From the NCBI GenBank assembly GCA_030549775.1, contig CM060176.1:97331815-97395814 (forward strand): DNA of 64,000 nucleotides. The letters are read 5' to 3'. Shown here piece after piece: positions 48,705 through 63,112 of the stretch (its first letter is position 1; the number at the start of each line of letters is the position of its first letter). A program made the position numbers and the translations under genes. Source of the stretch: Tamarix chinensis. Lineage: Eukaryota > Streptophyta > Magnoliopsida > Caryophyllales > Tamaricaceae. A model generated the notes under the pieces. That model worked only from the letters and a program-made list of their open reading frames with translations, was not told where the DNA came from and did not search any database.

Positions 48705-50390
48705 TGTAACCCCCCAAAATCCACTTGCAAAAAAATTTGTTTAAAGGAATAATGATGAAGCTAAAATAGAAATTGAGAAATGTTACAACCACACCTAACA
48801 CATGATAAATATCTATCATCTACCTTATTCTAGATGCAAGGCTAAAATCTATCCAACTAAAATTCAAACAACATCTATACTATGAGGAAAAAATCCCATA
48901 AGGAGATATCTAATGGAAGATGGCAAGTGAACAATTTCATTGAACAAATCATCGTTGATCAAATAAGCGAAAAAACTATGAAATAACCCTGGATTTTAAA
49001 AACTTAGCAAAGTATTGGAAAATTAAAATTTAATTACAACATCATTAAAATTTTAATATAAAACTTAAAATTTTCCAAAATTGGGTACATATGAATAAAG
49101 ATAAATTCCTAAGGGATAAAACTTTGGGTTACTTACTCTCTCAAAGCCAAGTCTTCAACCCATCAATAATAATCGATCTCAAGCATACACAAGATATATA
49201 CTACCCACCATCAGTGGATTATCATATGACTTATTAAACCAAGGTAGTATAAGTACAAGTCTAGTATTGAGTAAATCACAACTACTTAACTAATGGGAGG
49301 AAACATGACACACATAAGACATGGTAATTGAAATGCCCCGAAATTTTCTAATTTTAAAGATTATATTTAAATAAGGTTTTATTTGAAAATTTAATTTAAT
49401 AAATTATTTTTACTAAAATGAAAGAAAATTTATTAGGGCAAATTTATAAGAAATTTCATAAATATATTAATTAGAGGAAATTTGGGTATATTAACTAATT
49501 AAAGATTTTAATTTGGGAATTTATTTAAATAAATTATTTTATTCAAATTAAGTAAGATAAAATATTTCAAATCAATGTTAATTTTATAAATAATTTAATT
49601 AAATAAAATTAGAGTGATTTATTAATTTAAAATGGAAATTTTGAAAAATCTTTTAAAAATCCTAAATTAGCCTAAAAAGTGATTTAAATATTATTTTATT
49701 TAAATATTATTATTTTTAAATATCCAAAATATTTTAATTAACTTATTTAACCCAACCTTCCTATTTTCTCTTCTCCTTTTTCCTTTTTCCTTATCTTTCT
49801 TCCTTTTTCTTTCTTTTTCTTTCTTTTCCTTCTTCTTCTTTTCTTTTTTCTTTTCCTTCCCCGAATTGGGCCTGTTGTGCCAGCCCAAATCCCCTCCTTT
49901 TCCTTCGGCACGGGCCGTTTACCGCGACATAAAATCCCTCATTTAACCTCGCGCGGCGTTTTACTCTCTTATCCATTGAAACTCTGCGTTTTGCCCCATG
50001 ACTTTGAATATTGTGGCCCGGTCCACCCTCCTCCCTTTTCTTTTCCTTCTTTTCTTTCCGCCGAACCACCCTGTCCAACCTTTCCCCTATCGTCTTCTTC
50101 CTCTTCTTCCCTGACGCCATAACTGCCACCTTCCACCTCCCCTGAAAATGGTGCCGCCGGCCACACGTGTCATGACCGACCTTTATCCCACCCATTTTCT
50201 CCCCCTCGACGCACAATCTAATTTGAAATGCACCACTTCCCTTTCCCTTCCTCATATTGCTCCTAATTTCCCTCGCGATGGTCGGAAAAATTTTAAAATT
50301 TATGCTGCCCAATCAACCTCAGAATCGTCCCATTTCTCATCGGCTTTGACCTCCTGGTAACCTCCACAACTCGAGCCTACCCTCCAATAC

Positions 50391-50398
50391 TATAAATA
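50391..50398 (+). promoter_or_regulatory. TATA box of a long LTR
   Basis: TATAAATA preceded by a CCAAT-like 'ctccaata', then 'aaaaccctaagtgcaacc' and a C-rich leader. The best-looking LTR promoter in the window. Confidence 0.55.
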
Positions 50399-50961
50399 CC
50401 CCTCATATGGCTCGAAATCGAGCTTTCTTTTCCCAAAAACCCTAAGTGCAACCGATGCGCCACCACCACTTTAGACGCCTCGTTCTCCACCGTTAGCCAA
50501 CCTCACCGCCTCTTCTTCCTCCCACACTCTTCCCTGCAACACCGTCTAATTAACTAAACCATCCACATCCTTTGATTCTTCTCGCACGGGCCTCCATAAC
50601 TGTGCAAAGATTGCTAGTCCTCTCGTCAGAATTATTACCCCAAAACCTTAAACCACCGTCCACCACCAAATCCGCCACTTCTTCCATCCTCTAAACCACT
50701 CAAAATCTCTTGCTAATTCTCCTCCACCGACCCATAAACGTATTTTATTTTTCTCCTTCCCCCTTCCCTCTTTTTCTTCATTTTCAGCCCTCTTAGATCA
50801 CTTTTCCGGCCACCTCCGGGCACCACCGCCGGTGCCACCCATCCCCTCCAACTCAAGGTGAAACCCTAGACCTTTTCAACACTTCCTTTCAATTTATTGA
50901 GAATTATTCTGCTTTTATCCTAATTTTTAATGTTAATTAAATTTTAATTATTATTATTAAA

Positions 50962-51023
<62 letters not shown>
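50962..51023. repeat. (ATT)n microsatellite
   Basis: About 20 units. A second compound run, (TTA)n then (CTA)n, lies at 51460-51540. Confidence 0.95.
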
Positions 51024-51457
51024 CAACTGTAATCTAATTGCTAAATCTTTTTGGTAGGTTTAGGAGTATTCTTGAGTTAGATAAATTATTATTATCAAAT
51101 TTTTGTTATTTACTAGAATTATTACATGTTTACTATTATTATTATTAGTGTAATTATTTATTTAATAATGTAATTATTTCAGAAGGGGTAGAAACCTAAA
51201 ATTTTAATTAAGCCTCGCACCTTTGCTTTGTATTACTATTGTTAACATTTTTAACATTATTACTAATTATATTATCTTTATTATCTTTATTAACTTTTAT
51301 ATTATAAGTATATATATAATATTAATATCATTATTACATTTTCAAATAGTATTATTATTAAATGGGGTGGTTTCGGAAGTCACCTTGTAATTTTAAGATT
51401 TATGGTATTATTAATATTAATATTCTACTAATAAGAGTATTATTAATAATGTTTTAC

Positions 51458-51459
<2 letters not shown>

Positions 51460-51511
<52 letters not shown>

Positions 51512-51540
51512 GTACTACTACTACTACTACTACTATTACT
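51460..51540. repeat. Compound (TTA)n-(CTA)n microsatellite
   Basis: About 16 TTA units pass into about 8 CTA units; it lies inside the long solo LTR. Confidence 0.93.
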
Positions 51541-52059
51541 AATACTGTTTTGGTGAAGGGTAGAAACCCTTATATCACCACTCTTTTCGAATGAAAATGG
51601 TAATTTATTTGTATTTTTAAGTAATATTTTGTATAGTTAATTATTGTGTAATATAGTATTAATTAAAAACCAAGTCTTAGAATAAGTTAGAGAATAATAA
51701 AAATTTTATGAGGGAGCCTAATTCTAGTATACTTTTATATAATAGGTGAACCCAGTCAAATCCCTCAAGTGGAATAGGAACGTGCACCAAGAGCGGTGAC
51801 AATTTAGGTAAGGGTTTACTAAGGCCATTTGTGTGTTTATATGCATTATGTGCTTCATATTCCATGTATTTTATGTTTATTATTATTAATTATTTCGTAT
51901 GTGGCATGATTATAGAGTTGAAATATGTTGGTATGAATAAATCATGGCATGAAGATTATGTGTATGTTTATGTTATTATTATTGTATGATGTGGCCTTGA
52001 GACATGCATATTAGGGTTGTAAAATAATGATGGGGAGTGTAACAATTTGGTGTTACGGT

Positions 52060-52510
52060 TTTGCATGAACTGGCATGGTGTTAGGGTTTGCATGGAATGG
52101 CATGACGTTAGGGTTTTGCATGAAATGGCATGGTGTTAGGGTTTGCATGAAATGACATGATGCTAGAGTTTTGCATGAAATGACATGATGTTAGGGTTTG
52201 CATGGAAGCATGTCTACGTGGAGTTAGGGTTGCTTATGAATTAGGGTTTGCATGGAAGTGTGGTATACATGAAGCTAGGGTTTGCATGGAAGTATGGTAT
52301 ACGTGGAGCTAGGGTTTGCATATGAATTGGGGTTTCATGGAAGTGTGGTCTACGTGAAGCTAGGGTTTGCATGTGGATTAGGGTTTGCATGGAAGTGTGG
52401 TACGTGGATTTAGGGTTTGCGTGGGAGCTAGGGTTGCATGGAAGTGTGGTTTACGATGAGTTAAGGTTTGCATGGGAACTAGGGTTGCATGGAGTTAGTT
52501 ATGCATGTCT
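52060..52510 (+). repeat. TTAGGG-containing minisatellite in a long LTR
   Basis: Imperfect units of ~33-36 bp ('ggcatggtgttagggtttgcatgaaat') pass into ~35-60 bp units ('agctagggtttgcatggaagtgtggt'); about a dozen units in all. Confidence 0.9.
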
Positions 52511-52589
52511 GAGCAAATGTTTGTGAATGGAAAATGTTGTGATTAAAATACTTAAGACATTAATCTTTTAAAGTGAAAGATTATTGAGT

Positions 52590-52950
52590 CGGGTCCAGAC
52601 CGATCCACCAGTCAGGAATAGTGGTTAGGGTTTTACCCTATATACGACCGATCCACCGATTATAATAGTGGTTAAGACATGAGGTCCTATATGTGACCGG
52701 CCCACCGGCAATAATAGTGGGGTGACTCGAGCTCAATAAACATAAACCAAAATTGTTAAAGCGCTTAAAAGACATTAATTACTTACAGTAAAACACCATG
52801 CGAGCAGGAACCAGACCCATCCACCGATCAGGAATAGTAGTTAGGGTTTTAGACTATATGTGACTGATCCACTGGTAATAATAGTGGTTAGGACATGAGG
52901 TCCTATGTGTGACCAGCCCACTGGTTATAATAGTGGGGTGTTCCTACTTC
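52590..52950 (+). repeat. 216-bp direct duplication in a long LTR
   Basis: 'caggaatagt.gttagggttt' recurs at 52613 and 52829. Both units continue with 'gatccac.g..ataatagtggtta' and 'acatgaggtcctat'. Within each unit a shorter 'gatccaccg...ataatagtgg' motif is itself repeated. Confidence 0.85.
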
Positions 52951-53544
52951 TGCATGGATTTGATAAAAGGCATGGTGTGTATCGACTTCCGATAAAAGGA
53001 TGATTAAATAATTAATCTGGATCTTTTGGGCCTCATGTGTGGGCTTGTTGATTATAAGTTATGGATTTCATTTTATGCTTCTATGTATCATATGTATGGG
53101 TTGTAATTGTATGTGATCATTATCTTGCATGATTTAATGTGTTATGTGCCTGCCTTAGTACTCGGTTACCTTACTCAGTACGTAGCATACTGATCACCCG
53201 TTTCATGGGTGTTGCTCATTCCCACGAGCAGAAGGCCCGTCTAATCTGTTGTAGGTAGGAGATACCTACTTTGATGCTATCGATGTCTATAGGACATCGG
53301 GAGAGACAGAGTGATAGCTGGGCTGAATCAATATCTAGAGTGGCGTGGCCGTTTTCCTTTATTTAAAATTATAACTCATGTTACTTGTATTATGTTTGAA
53401 TTGCCGAAACAATTTTATTTATGTTGTTTAGTTATTATCTGGAAAAACAATAGTTGGTATTTCGAATTATGTAAGACTTGCGCGTACTCTGATTCTCATT
53501 TTTATAAAATTTGGATTTGTATGATATTAGTAATAGTGTTTTCT

Positions 53545-53610
53545 TAGCCTTAGTACTTGGTACCGGAATGGTAGGAGTGAACCGGTCTGGTACTAAGTGT
53601 GGCGGTAACA
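53545..53610 (+). other. Conserved 3'-terminal hairpin motif of the long LTRs
   Basis: 'gtacttGGTACCGGaatggtaggagtgaaCCGG..CTGGTACtaagtgtggcggtaac' can fold into a stem-loop. Related forms with ATGGTAG-like loops and TAGTGTGGCGGTAAC-like tails occur near the ends of other long LTRs (about 25877, 29425 and, reversed, 29570-29640). Confidence 0.55.
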
Positions 53611-56600
53611 TCTCCAGAATTCACAAGTTTTAAATTAAGTATTTTAATTTCTTCTGCTTTTGGGGTGTTACAGTAATCTTTAGCATACAATACTCATACT
53701 CAATTATACGTGTTATACATACACCATTCCACTCATACAATAACTCATATGATTTCATGAAGTGTATAACATATTATTAGTTACCCACTCAATAGTTATT
53801 AAGGAAATTCATACATAAAATGACAAAAGTGAGACACACATGCAATAGCTAAAGTAAATCATGTCCATATGAAATATTTTAGTCATATTTATTAATGGTA
53901 CATGTGGGTATATATGGCAGTAGTAGAGAATACATGAGACTGCACTAACATACGATAAAACATGGGGTCAAAGGTTCATGTTTATAAATACGCGACTAGA
54001 CATGGCAATATATAAGGTATGAGCATATAACATATCATGAACGCATGCTGAGTAATACAACTACTCTATAAGATAACATTCTACACATAAGGCTGGTATA
54101 TGGTTTAAATAATATATCATGGGATAATTAGGTAAGGATATGTGTCACATGGTAGCACGATTGTAAAAGACAAATGAGTGACATGCTTATGATAATGAAA
54201 TATAAAGTCCATGAATGAATGAGAATACTCGATTATTATATTTTATTGTTGTGATCACTTCTATTAGATTATTTTATCTTGAGGAAGGATACTCAAAGAA
54301 ATCATAACAACTAATCTATAACTCAAATAGTACTAGCCCTAGATAACCCACCCATAAACATAAGCAGACCACTAATAAATAGGACACCTAATCACTTAAG
54401 TATGCATACCCCTATAGGCCAAAATATATCGAAACGCCTACGAAGTAGAAGATGGCCTCTCTGGAACTTGTAAGGCACCTACGATTAAAGAAGATACTAA
54501 CACTGAAATGGTACCAAGTGAATATAAAACCTAACTTGGATAACTACCCCAAGCGGTACAAGTTCCGACTCAAGATCTTTTACTATAAGTGATTAATGTT
54601 TTATTTAAAAATTTAACCAACTATAAATCAGGCCTACATAATTGCACTTATGTCACTTCCATCAACAAAATTAATTTCCATTATTATATCCATTCCAAGT
54701 GGCATTAAACTTGATCAATTTTAAGGGGCATTGAAGTTGATCCAATGCAAGTGGCATTAAAGCTGAACCAATCAAAGAGGCATTAAAATCGAACAATTTC
54801 AAGTGACATTAAATCCAATATAAGGTATCATGTAATTTCAATCCAAACTTAACCAATGATATGATTTTCCAAACCGATTATAATTTAGGCACATTATAAT
54901 ATACTCTGAAATCACTAAACATTTCATAATTAGCTGCATATGTTAATCACATAATTATAATCAACCCTTCACATACTCAAGCACATAAAATAATCAAAAG
55001 GCATACTAATATGTAATTGCAATAAATTTATAAGCATATAGATACGTAGAATTACCACAAAAATACACATTATATGCTTGAAAAAATTAAATAATATAAA
55101 GCATATTCATCACCTTCCACTTTAAGAAGACACAAATCCCATGAATTTGATATAAGCTAAGTTAAGTAATGACTTATTTAAATCTGAATCTATCTAAGAA
55201 AATTAAGATAGATAGAGAGAGATATAACAAGAGCTTGTAGATCTATGATAGTGTCTTCCTAGACCGCTGATAGAAATTAGAAGACCATGTTAGATGCAAC
55301 CTTATCGATCAACAATTCAAGTATTATAATTTAATCAACAAAGATAGAGACAGACAATCTTTCTTGAAAAACATGTTTAAAACCTAAGACTCATGAGCAC
55401 AACTCTATTAAGACTTAAAATTAAATCTTAACCAAATCAGGTTCAACACATATCACTTATGCCATTTTAAATTGATTTAAAACTAGGGAAAAGATAATAT
55501 AGGATAAGTTAATTTTATCAAAAATAACTTACTAATTAGGTTTTACAACAAAAAAAGACAAACAACCATTTTTAGAGAACCAATCCAAGCCGATAAGATA
55601 AAAAAAACCATAATTCTAATAATTTTAAGTCAGAGGCAGTAATCGATTAGGTAAAAAAAATCATAGCAAAATTAATTTTATAAAACCATCTCTAAAAATT
55701 AGGGTTTTTATTGCTCGAACTATAAACCAGCCAACTCACTTCAATTACCTCAAATTGATAATTTGAAAACACAATTAAATTAATTTCAGGTAAATCTAGA
55801 TAATCAATTTAAACAAAATAATCTTACAAGTAGCCAATTTAAGATAATCGTTTCCCAAAATTAGGGTTGTAAAGCCCAATACATAAACTCGGACAATTCA
55901 AAATAATTAATCCAAATTGAAGATGTTAGAATGCAATTAAGGTCATTTCAAATATTTACATAAATTCAAATATAGGAAAAAAAACTATATAAATGACCAA
56001 TTTCATTTGAAATCTAAGCTTTTAGGCCCAAAAATACAATTTGATTAAATATTATAATTTTATTTAAATCGAATGTTTAGAAATGCAATTATACATATTT
56101 TATAACATATTATATAATCAATTGATCCAACAACAATAAAAGAAATACCCAATTTAACACAATTAATTTTTTAGTCTGGGATGCTAATCTGATCAATTCT
56201 TGTTAAAATATTTAAATTCAAGGTTTGGGATTACAATTAAATGTATTATAATGTAAATTATACAATCAATTGAGTAAAATAGCTCAATTATACAATCCAA
56301 TTTAGACCCGTAAGAGTTTTAGTCTATAAATCTAATTTCATACAATTGTTTTTTCCAAATCGATACTTCCAACATAAAATTAAATACCTTTTAAAGCATA
56401 TTATAAAATCAATTGAATGAAACAACTCAATTATGCAATTCAATGTCTTTACGCATGAATTTTTACCTAGAAATCTAATTCCAATTAATTGTGCATAAAT
56501 TTCTCAATGTGACAATTCTAATATGAAATTAGATAAATTTTATAGCATATTATAAAATTAATTTATCCTAAATAAGCCTAATCGGATGAATCCAAGAAAT

Positions 56601-58060
56601 CTGGACATTATCGGGTTAGAATTTTTTATCTTTACCAATCAACCACATACACTACAATTAACCACTCTAAATCAGTCATATAAAACACACACACACACAC
56701 ACATACATAATTAAACAACCAATTTAGCTTATCATAAGCTAATTGGAGGAGATAAGCTAATTCATATAAAATTACTCAAAATAAATTTTAGTGTTTTAGA
56801 TAATTTACACCGAACAAATTGTTGTGTAATTGGAGGGGATAAGAATTGGTGGAGCTCACCAGTGGTCGAAGACCACTCGTCAATGACCAGCTCGGCTCGC
56901 GGTGGCCGGATAGTGGCAACGTAACCTGCTTTCTTACTGCAGCTCTGCTCCTCGATGTTGTGGTGATCCTGCTTGTGCCACTGTTCCTTGTCACGACTAC
57001 TGCTGTTTTGCATCGTTGGTGGTGTGGTGCAACAATGGTGGCTGGAATGTTGCTACGATAAATGAAGGATAAGGGAAGGAAAAAGCATAGGGTTGGGGTT
57101 TAGGACGTCGGGTTCGATTTTGTGGGAAAAAAACACGAAGGGAAGAGAGAGAGAGAAGAGAAAGAAAAGATGGAGATAAAAGAAAAGGAAAAGGGGGGAC
57201 CAATCCAGATTTTTTTTTTACAGATACAAATACACAAATGAGAATATTTAACATCTAAAAATATTAACAGATGATTTTATCTAAGACACATTTAATGAAA
57301 ATTATTTTGTAAAAATCCGAAGGTATAAAAGCTATTTAAAGAATTTCAGAAAAACTTTATAAGAAAATACCAACGAATGTAAGATTTTGCATTATTTACA
57401 AAAATACAAATAAGACATAAAAAAATATTTGAAACCATATATGAAAATATTTAAATCAAATCCTAAGATTCCGTGATTAATTTAATTAATTTCCGAAAGT
57501 GGTCCTCTGCAAATTAAAAAGGAAAAAATGGAAGAAAAATAATTTGAAAAAGAAAATTATAAATAAATTATTAAAATATTTTTAATTTAATACTTTCCAA
57601 AGATCCTAATGACCACGGAAAAATAAATAAACTGAAGGTCGGAAATATTTTCTACGGAAAAAGGTTATCAAAATTATTTTACTATTTTAAAGGAACTTTT
57701 ATAATTTAAAAAATTATTTCATTAACGAAATATAACTCCAAAATAAAGTCATAATTACATGATGAAGTTATAATAAAAAATGAATCTAAAATATTAAAAA
57801 TTAAAAGATGAAAAAGAATAGAAATACATATTTTTAAACGAAAAGCAAAATAATATGAATATCATAAAATTATGGTCGTGAACAAACTTATATAACATAA
57901 TCCACAATGACAATGGTTAATTAAATGCTTATATGAATTTGAAATAGTAGATAAATTCATAACACAAATCAAAATTAAAATAATTAAATATTTTCGTCAA
58001 ATTATGCTTGTAAACTCATTAAGTTTAAGGAAATTAAATTTCAAAAATACAAGCTATTAC

Positions 58061-61000
58061 TGTAACACTCCGATTTTTACTACTAAAATTTTTTATTTTG
58101 CAACAGAATTAAGTAAGTAAAATATTGGGGGTTACTGCCGTAATTGATATAAGTCTAGCTTATGCAACCATCCTTACATCAATCATAAGCCTAAAATATT
58201 TAATGTAACGTAAGGAAATTAGAAACAAACGAAACATTTATAATATAATAATAAGTTTGGAGCTTAACTCTAAGTTAACAATATAAAATACAAAAGAAGG
58301 GATACTATGGATCAAGAGTCCAAAAAGGGTATCCGTTTAAATACATCTACCAGATAATATTACTCTTGACCCAACCACTAATACGAATGAAGTCACTCAT
58401 CCCCACATAAGGCTTCATAGGCATCATAATCCTCTAGTAGATCTTTTGAGACTTGCACATAAGAATTAGGGTCTTTTACTCATGGGAATAAGCAACACCC
58501 ATAAAATGGGCGGTCAGTACACTACGTACTGAATAAGGGGATAATACTATCGAAATAGGGATACAAATAGAATATGCTTTCACATTAGATAATAGATATA
58601 CATGCAGATACTTAAAATATCTCATAAGGCAGATAATGATCCAGATTTCTTAATTATGTATCATGCATTTTCATCCTTTTATATATGTTGAGTGCAAGAA
58701 CTCCATTATTATTAAACCGATGGAACGGTCTGAAGCACCTTCCCAGGGCAAAATGCTCCTAAGCCACTATTATTTCCAGTGGAACAGAGATTAAAAACAT
58801 CATCTTCTCGATGTAAAACGCTACTATTCTCCCCGGTGGAATGGGACATACACATAAAAACAATACCTTGGTCCTAACTCACGTACTCTTCTACTTTAAA
58901 TAATTAGTATCTTTTCCATATATTATACTTATACATTTTTATTTCATGATGAGTAGGGCCCCACTATTCTTAATTTAGTGGAACTGACTGAAGCACCTTT
59001 TCGGAGAAAAATGTTCTCAAGCCACTATTCTATATATATATATATCACCTTGGCACTACTCACGTGCTCTTTTACTTTAAGTGATTAGTATCTTATTAAA
59101 GGTTAATTCTCAAGCAACGAACACACTAAAACAGATATACATATAGCATAAGTCCAAGTCCTTAAGTCCATTCAAACCCTAATTACACCCCCTTTAACAT
59201 TCATTCTCTTATATTAATTATTTATCTATCTGTTACAATAAGTCACTCTTGAAAATCATCATTATTATCTTACTCATAATGCACGGTCTAGTTCCTATAC
59301 ACATACATTAATAATCTTATCCCAATATATTACTCAAAAAAATCTCCAAAATTCCTAATTTCACATATTATCCATAATACCTCCTATGAAATTCATATGT
59401 CACTACTGCCAATAAATAACCTCATAGGGCTAATCATTAGCAACGTATTTAATATCCGATTAACCTATAGATTTACACGTGAGATAATGATATTATCATT
59501 ATAAGATTATTGTGCCTAAATTAACCATTAAATCATTTAAGGAGCCCAAAACAATAATAATACTTTCAAGCATTCTTCATGATATCACTATCATATTTTA
59601 ATCCACCTAACACATAAAATACCAAAATTTCCTTATTATCCCATAATAACCAAATTATCCTTAAGGACAAACAATAACCTTTAGTATATAAAATCTTGTA
59701 CCTTCCACACACATTATTTTCCAAGTCTATAAATTATCATCATACCTCATAAAGATACTTAGGCCCACTTATCAAAGCTCATTTAACCCATATTCGATGC
59801 CATAAAATAAATTTCCACAAAGATGACATTATCACAACAAAATCATAATGGTATCTCTCACCCATTCTTACTTCCTTTCAAACTCTATATTCATATCATC
59901 ATAAAATATCAAAATCAACACATGTTATATCATATATCAACAATATCATGAAAAATACATATAACTATACAAATAAATAACACAAAAACCATAAACATCA
60001 TATAGTATCCTTACCAAATAGGACACCATGATCTAAGTAAACAAGTCCTATAATTTCTCCTCCAAGGCTACTGGAATATCACCTACGAAAAAAAATAAAA
60101 ACTACGATTAGGCTCGAAGAGTTTAACCAAAGGAGAAATTAAGGTAAAGAGGGTAAAAATAGAAATAACCGTAGTCAAATAGAAGCTTAGAATGTGTGGA
60201 GGAGCTATTTTAAAATTTTGGTGGTGTTTGGACAAGGTTTGGGGGTGAAATTAGGGGTGCATTATTGAAAATGGAAAGCTACACAACTGTGCTACAGGCA
60301 ATGCAGCCCTAGTCAAGAGAAAAGATCGCGCACGGCTAGGCAATGCTAGGTTGCATAGGCGTGCGATAGGAAATTGTAGTGTTACAAGATCGTGCTTAAG
60401 GCCATATATAGGTTGTGCATAAAAATGCAATGGACAAGAGAAAGAAGAAAGAAAAAGAGGCGATGGTCAGCGGTGATGGCCAACAACGGTGTTAGGGAAG
60501 GTTTGGGTAACCTTGGTGGTCGGTCTACTATCCAATGGGCGGCGAGTGGTGGCTGCGGTGGTGTGAGGTAGTGAAGATAGTGGTGCAAAATTTAAAAATA
60601 AGGAAACAAAGGAGGAAGAAGGGGAAATAAGGGGGTGCTCAGGCAAGATTTTTGACACAAAAAATGATTGAGTGGAGGCCAAACCAAGAGGAAGAGAGGA
60701 GAGTGTGGTATATATATATGTGCATGTGTGCATGTGTGTGTAAGTCGAGGAAGAAAGAAAAGGTAGGGGAGGCGTGTGACGAATGATGGTGCGGGTCGGG
60801 CATGAGGGTTGGTGTAGGAAAATGATGATTGATTGTTGGGAAAAATGGTAGAGGATGCAGTAGGGACGGCAACAAGAGATGGGAGAAAGGAGAAGAAAAA
60901 TAAAAGAAAAGGAAAAAGAGAAAGGTTGGAAATTAGTTTAGATGATTTTAGATTAGCCATAAATAATTAGGATTAGTGGAATTTTAGCGGGTTTTGATTT

Positions 61001-61161
61001 TAGTTTACCAATTTTAATTTATCCGAGTCAAGGTTTCGGATTAAGTTAAAGTTTCGAGATTAAGAAATTAGGTTAAGGCTAAAACAAGATTTCTTAAGAT
61101 TAGAAGCAAAATAGGGAACTAATAACGTGGGATTAGGCTAAGGATTTTATGGAGTATTACA
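58061..61161 (-). mobile_element. Long solo LTR (3.1 kb) with perfect TSD, antisense
   Basis: From TGTAACACTCCGATTTTTAC to TTATGGAGTATTACA. Flanked by the perfect duplication ATTAC (58056-58060, 61162-61166), which lies one base inside the end of the LARD-like element's LTR. In antisense view it has a C/T-rich leader (60440-60930) and a 'ttcagtacgtagtgtactgacc' block near 58520. The minus-strand frames in 60382-60960 are products of that C/T-rich leader, not genes. Confidence 0.9.
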
Positions 61162-61167
61162 ATTACA

Positions 61168-63112
<1,945 letters not shown>

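Larger units (their letters stand above)
49329..53672 (+). mobile_element. Long solo LTR (4.34 kb) with perfect TSD
   Basis: Starts TGAAATGCCCCGAAATTT and ends TTTTGGGGTGTTACA, flanked by the perfect duplication GTAAT (49324-49328, 53673-53677). Layout: AT-rich 400 bp; C/T-rich leader 49750-50340; TATA box 50391-50398; a second C-rich leader to 50870; ATT microsatellites; a TTAGGG-containing minisatellite (52060-52510); a 216-bp direct duplication (52590-52950); and near the end the inverted repeat GGTACCGG...CCGGTCTGGTAC (53560-53600). No gene. Left and right flanks join into the LTR of the LARD-like element. Confidence 0.9.
47037..61167 (-). mobile_element. LARD-like non-autonomous LTR element with a ~5 kb LTR and a non-coding interior
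   Basis: Reads on the minus strand. The 5' LTR occupies 48705-61167, about 5.0 kb once two solo LTRs and their duplications are removed. The primer-binding site TAGGTATCAAAGTG (initiator Met-tRNA type) is at about 48688-48704. The interior, 47236-48704, has no usable reading frame. The purine tract AAGGGAGTAGTAA is at 47236-47250, preceded by GGGACAAAGTTCC. A truncated 3' LTR covers 47037-47235. The GGACAAAGTTCC-plus-purine-tract arrangement before a TGTAATACCCC LTR is typical of Tekay/Del chromoviruses, so this is probably a deletion derivative of that clade. The 3' LTR was cut off at its far end. Confidence 0.7.

Noticed and set aside
49700..50360. Lys/Arg-rich 173-codon minus frame and C-rich plus frames
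   Set aside because: Both strands of the same pyrimidine-rich leader of a solo LTR. The strong composition bias explains the long open frames.
56762..57254. Overlapping frames with transmembrane-like stretch
   Set aside because: They lie within the C/T-rich leader (read in antisense) of the LARD-like element's LTR. No homologous protein words are recognised.
60382..60960. Minus-strand proteins with hydrophobic N-termini (signal-peptide-like)
   Set aside because: The leader of solo LTR 58061-61161; hydrophobicity comes from CTT/TTC-rich sequence. Several frames overlap and none is conserved.
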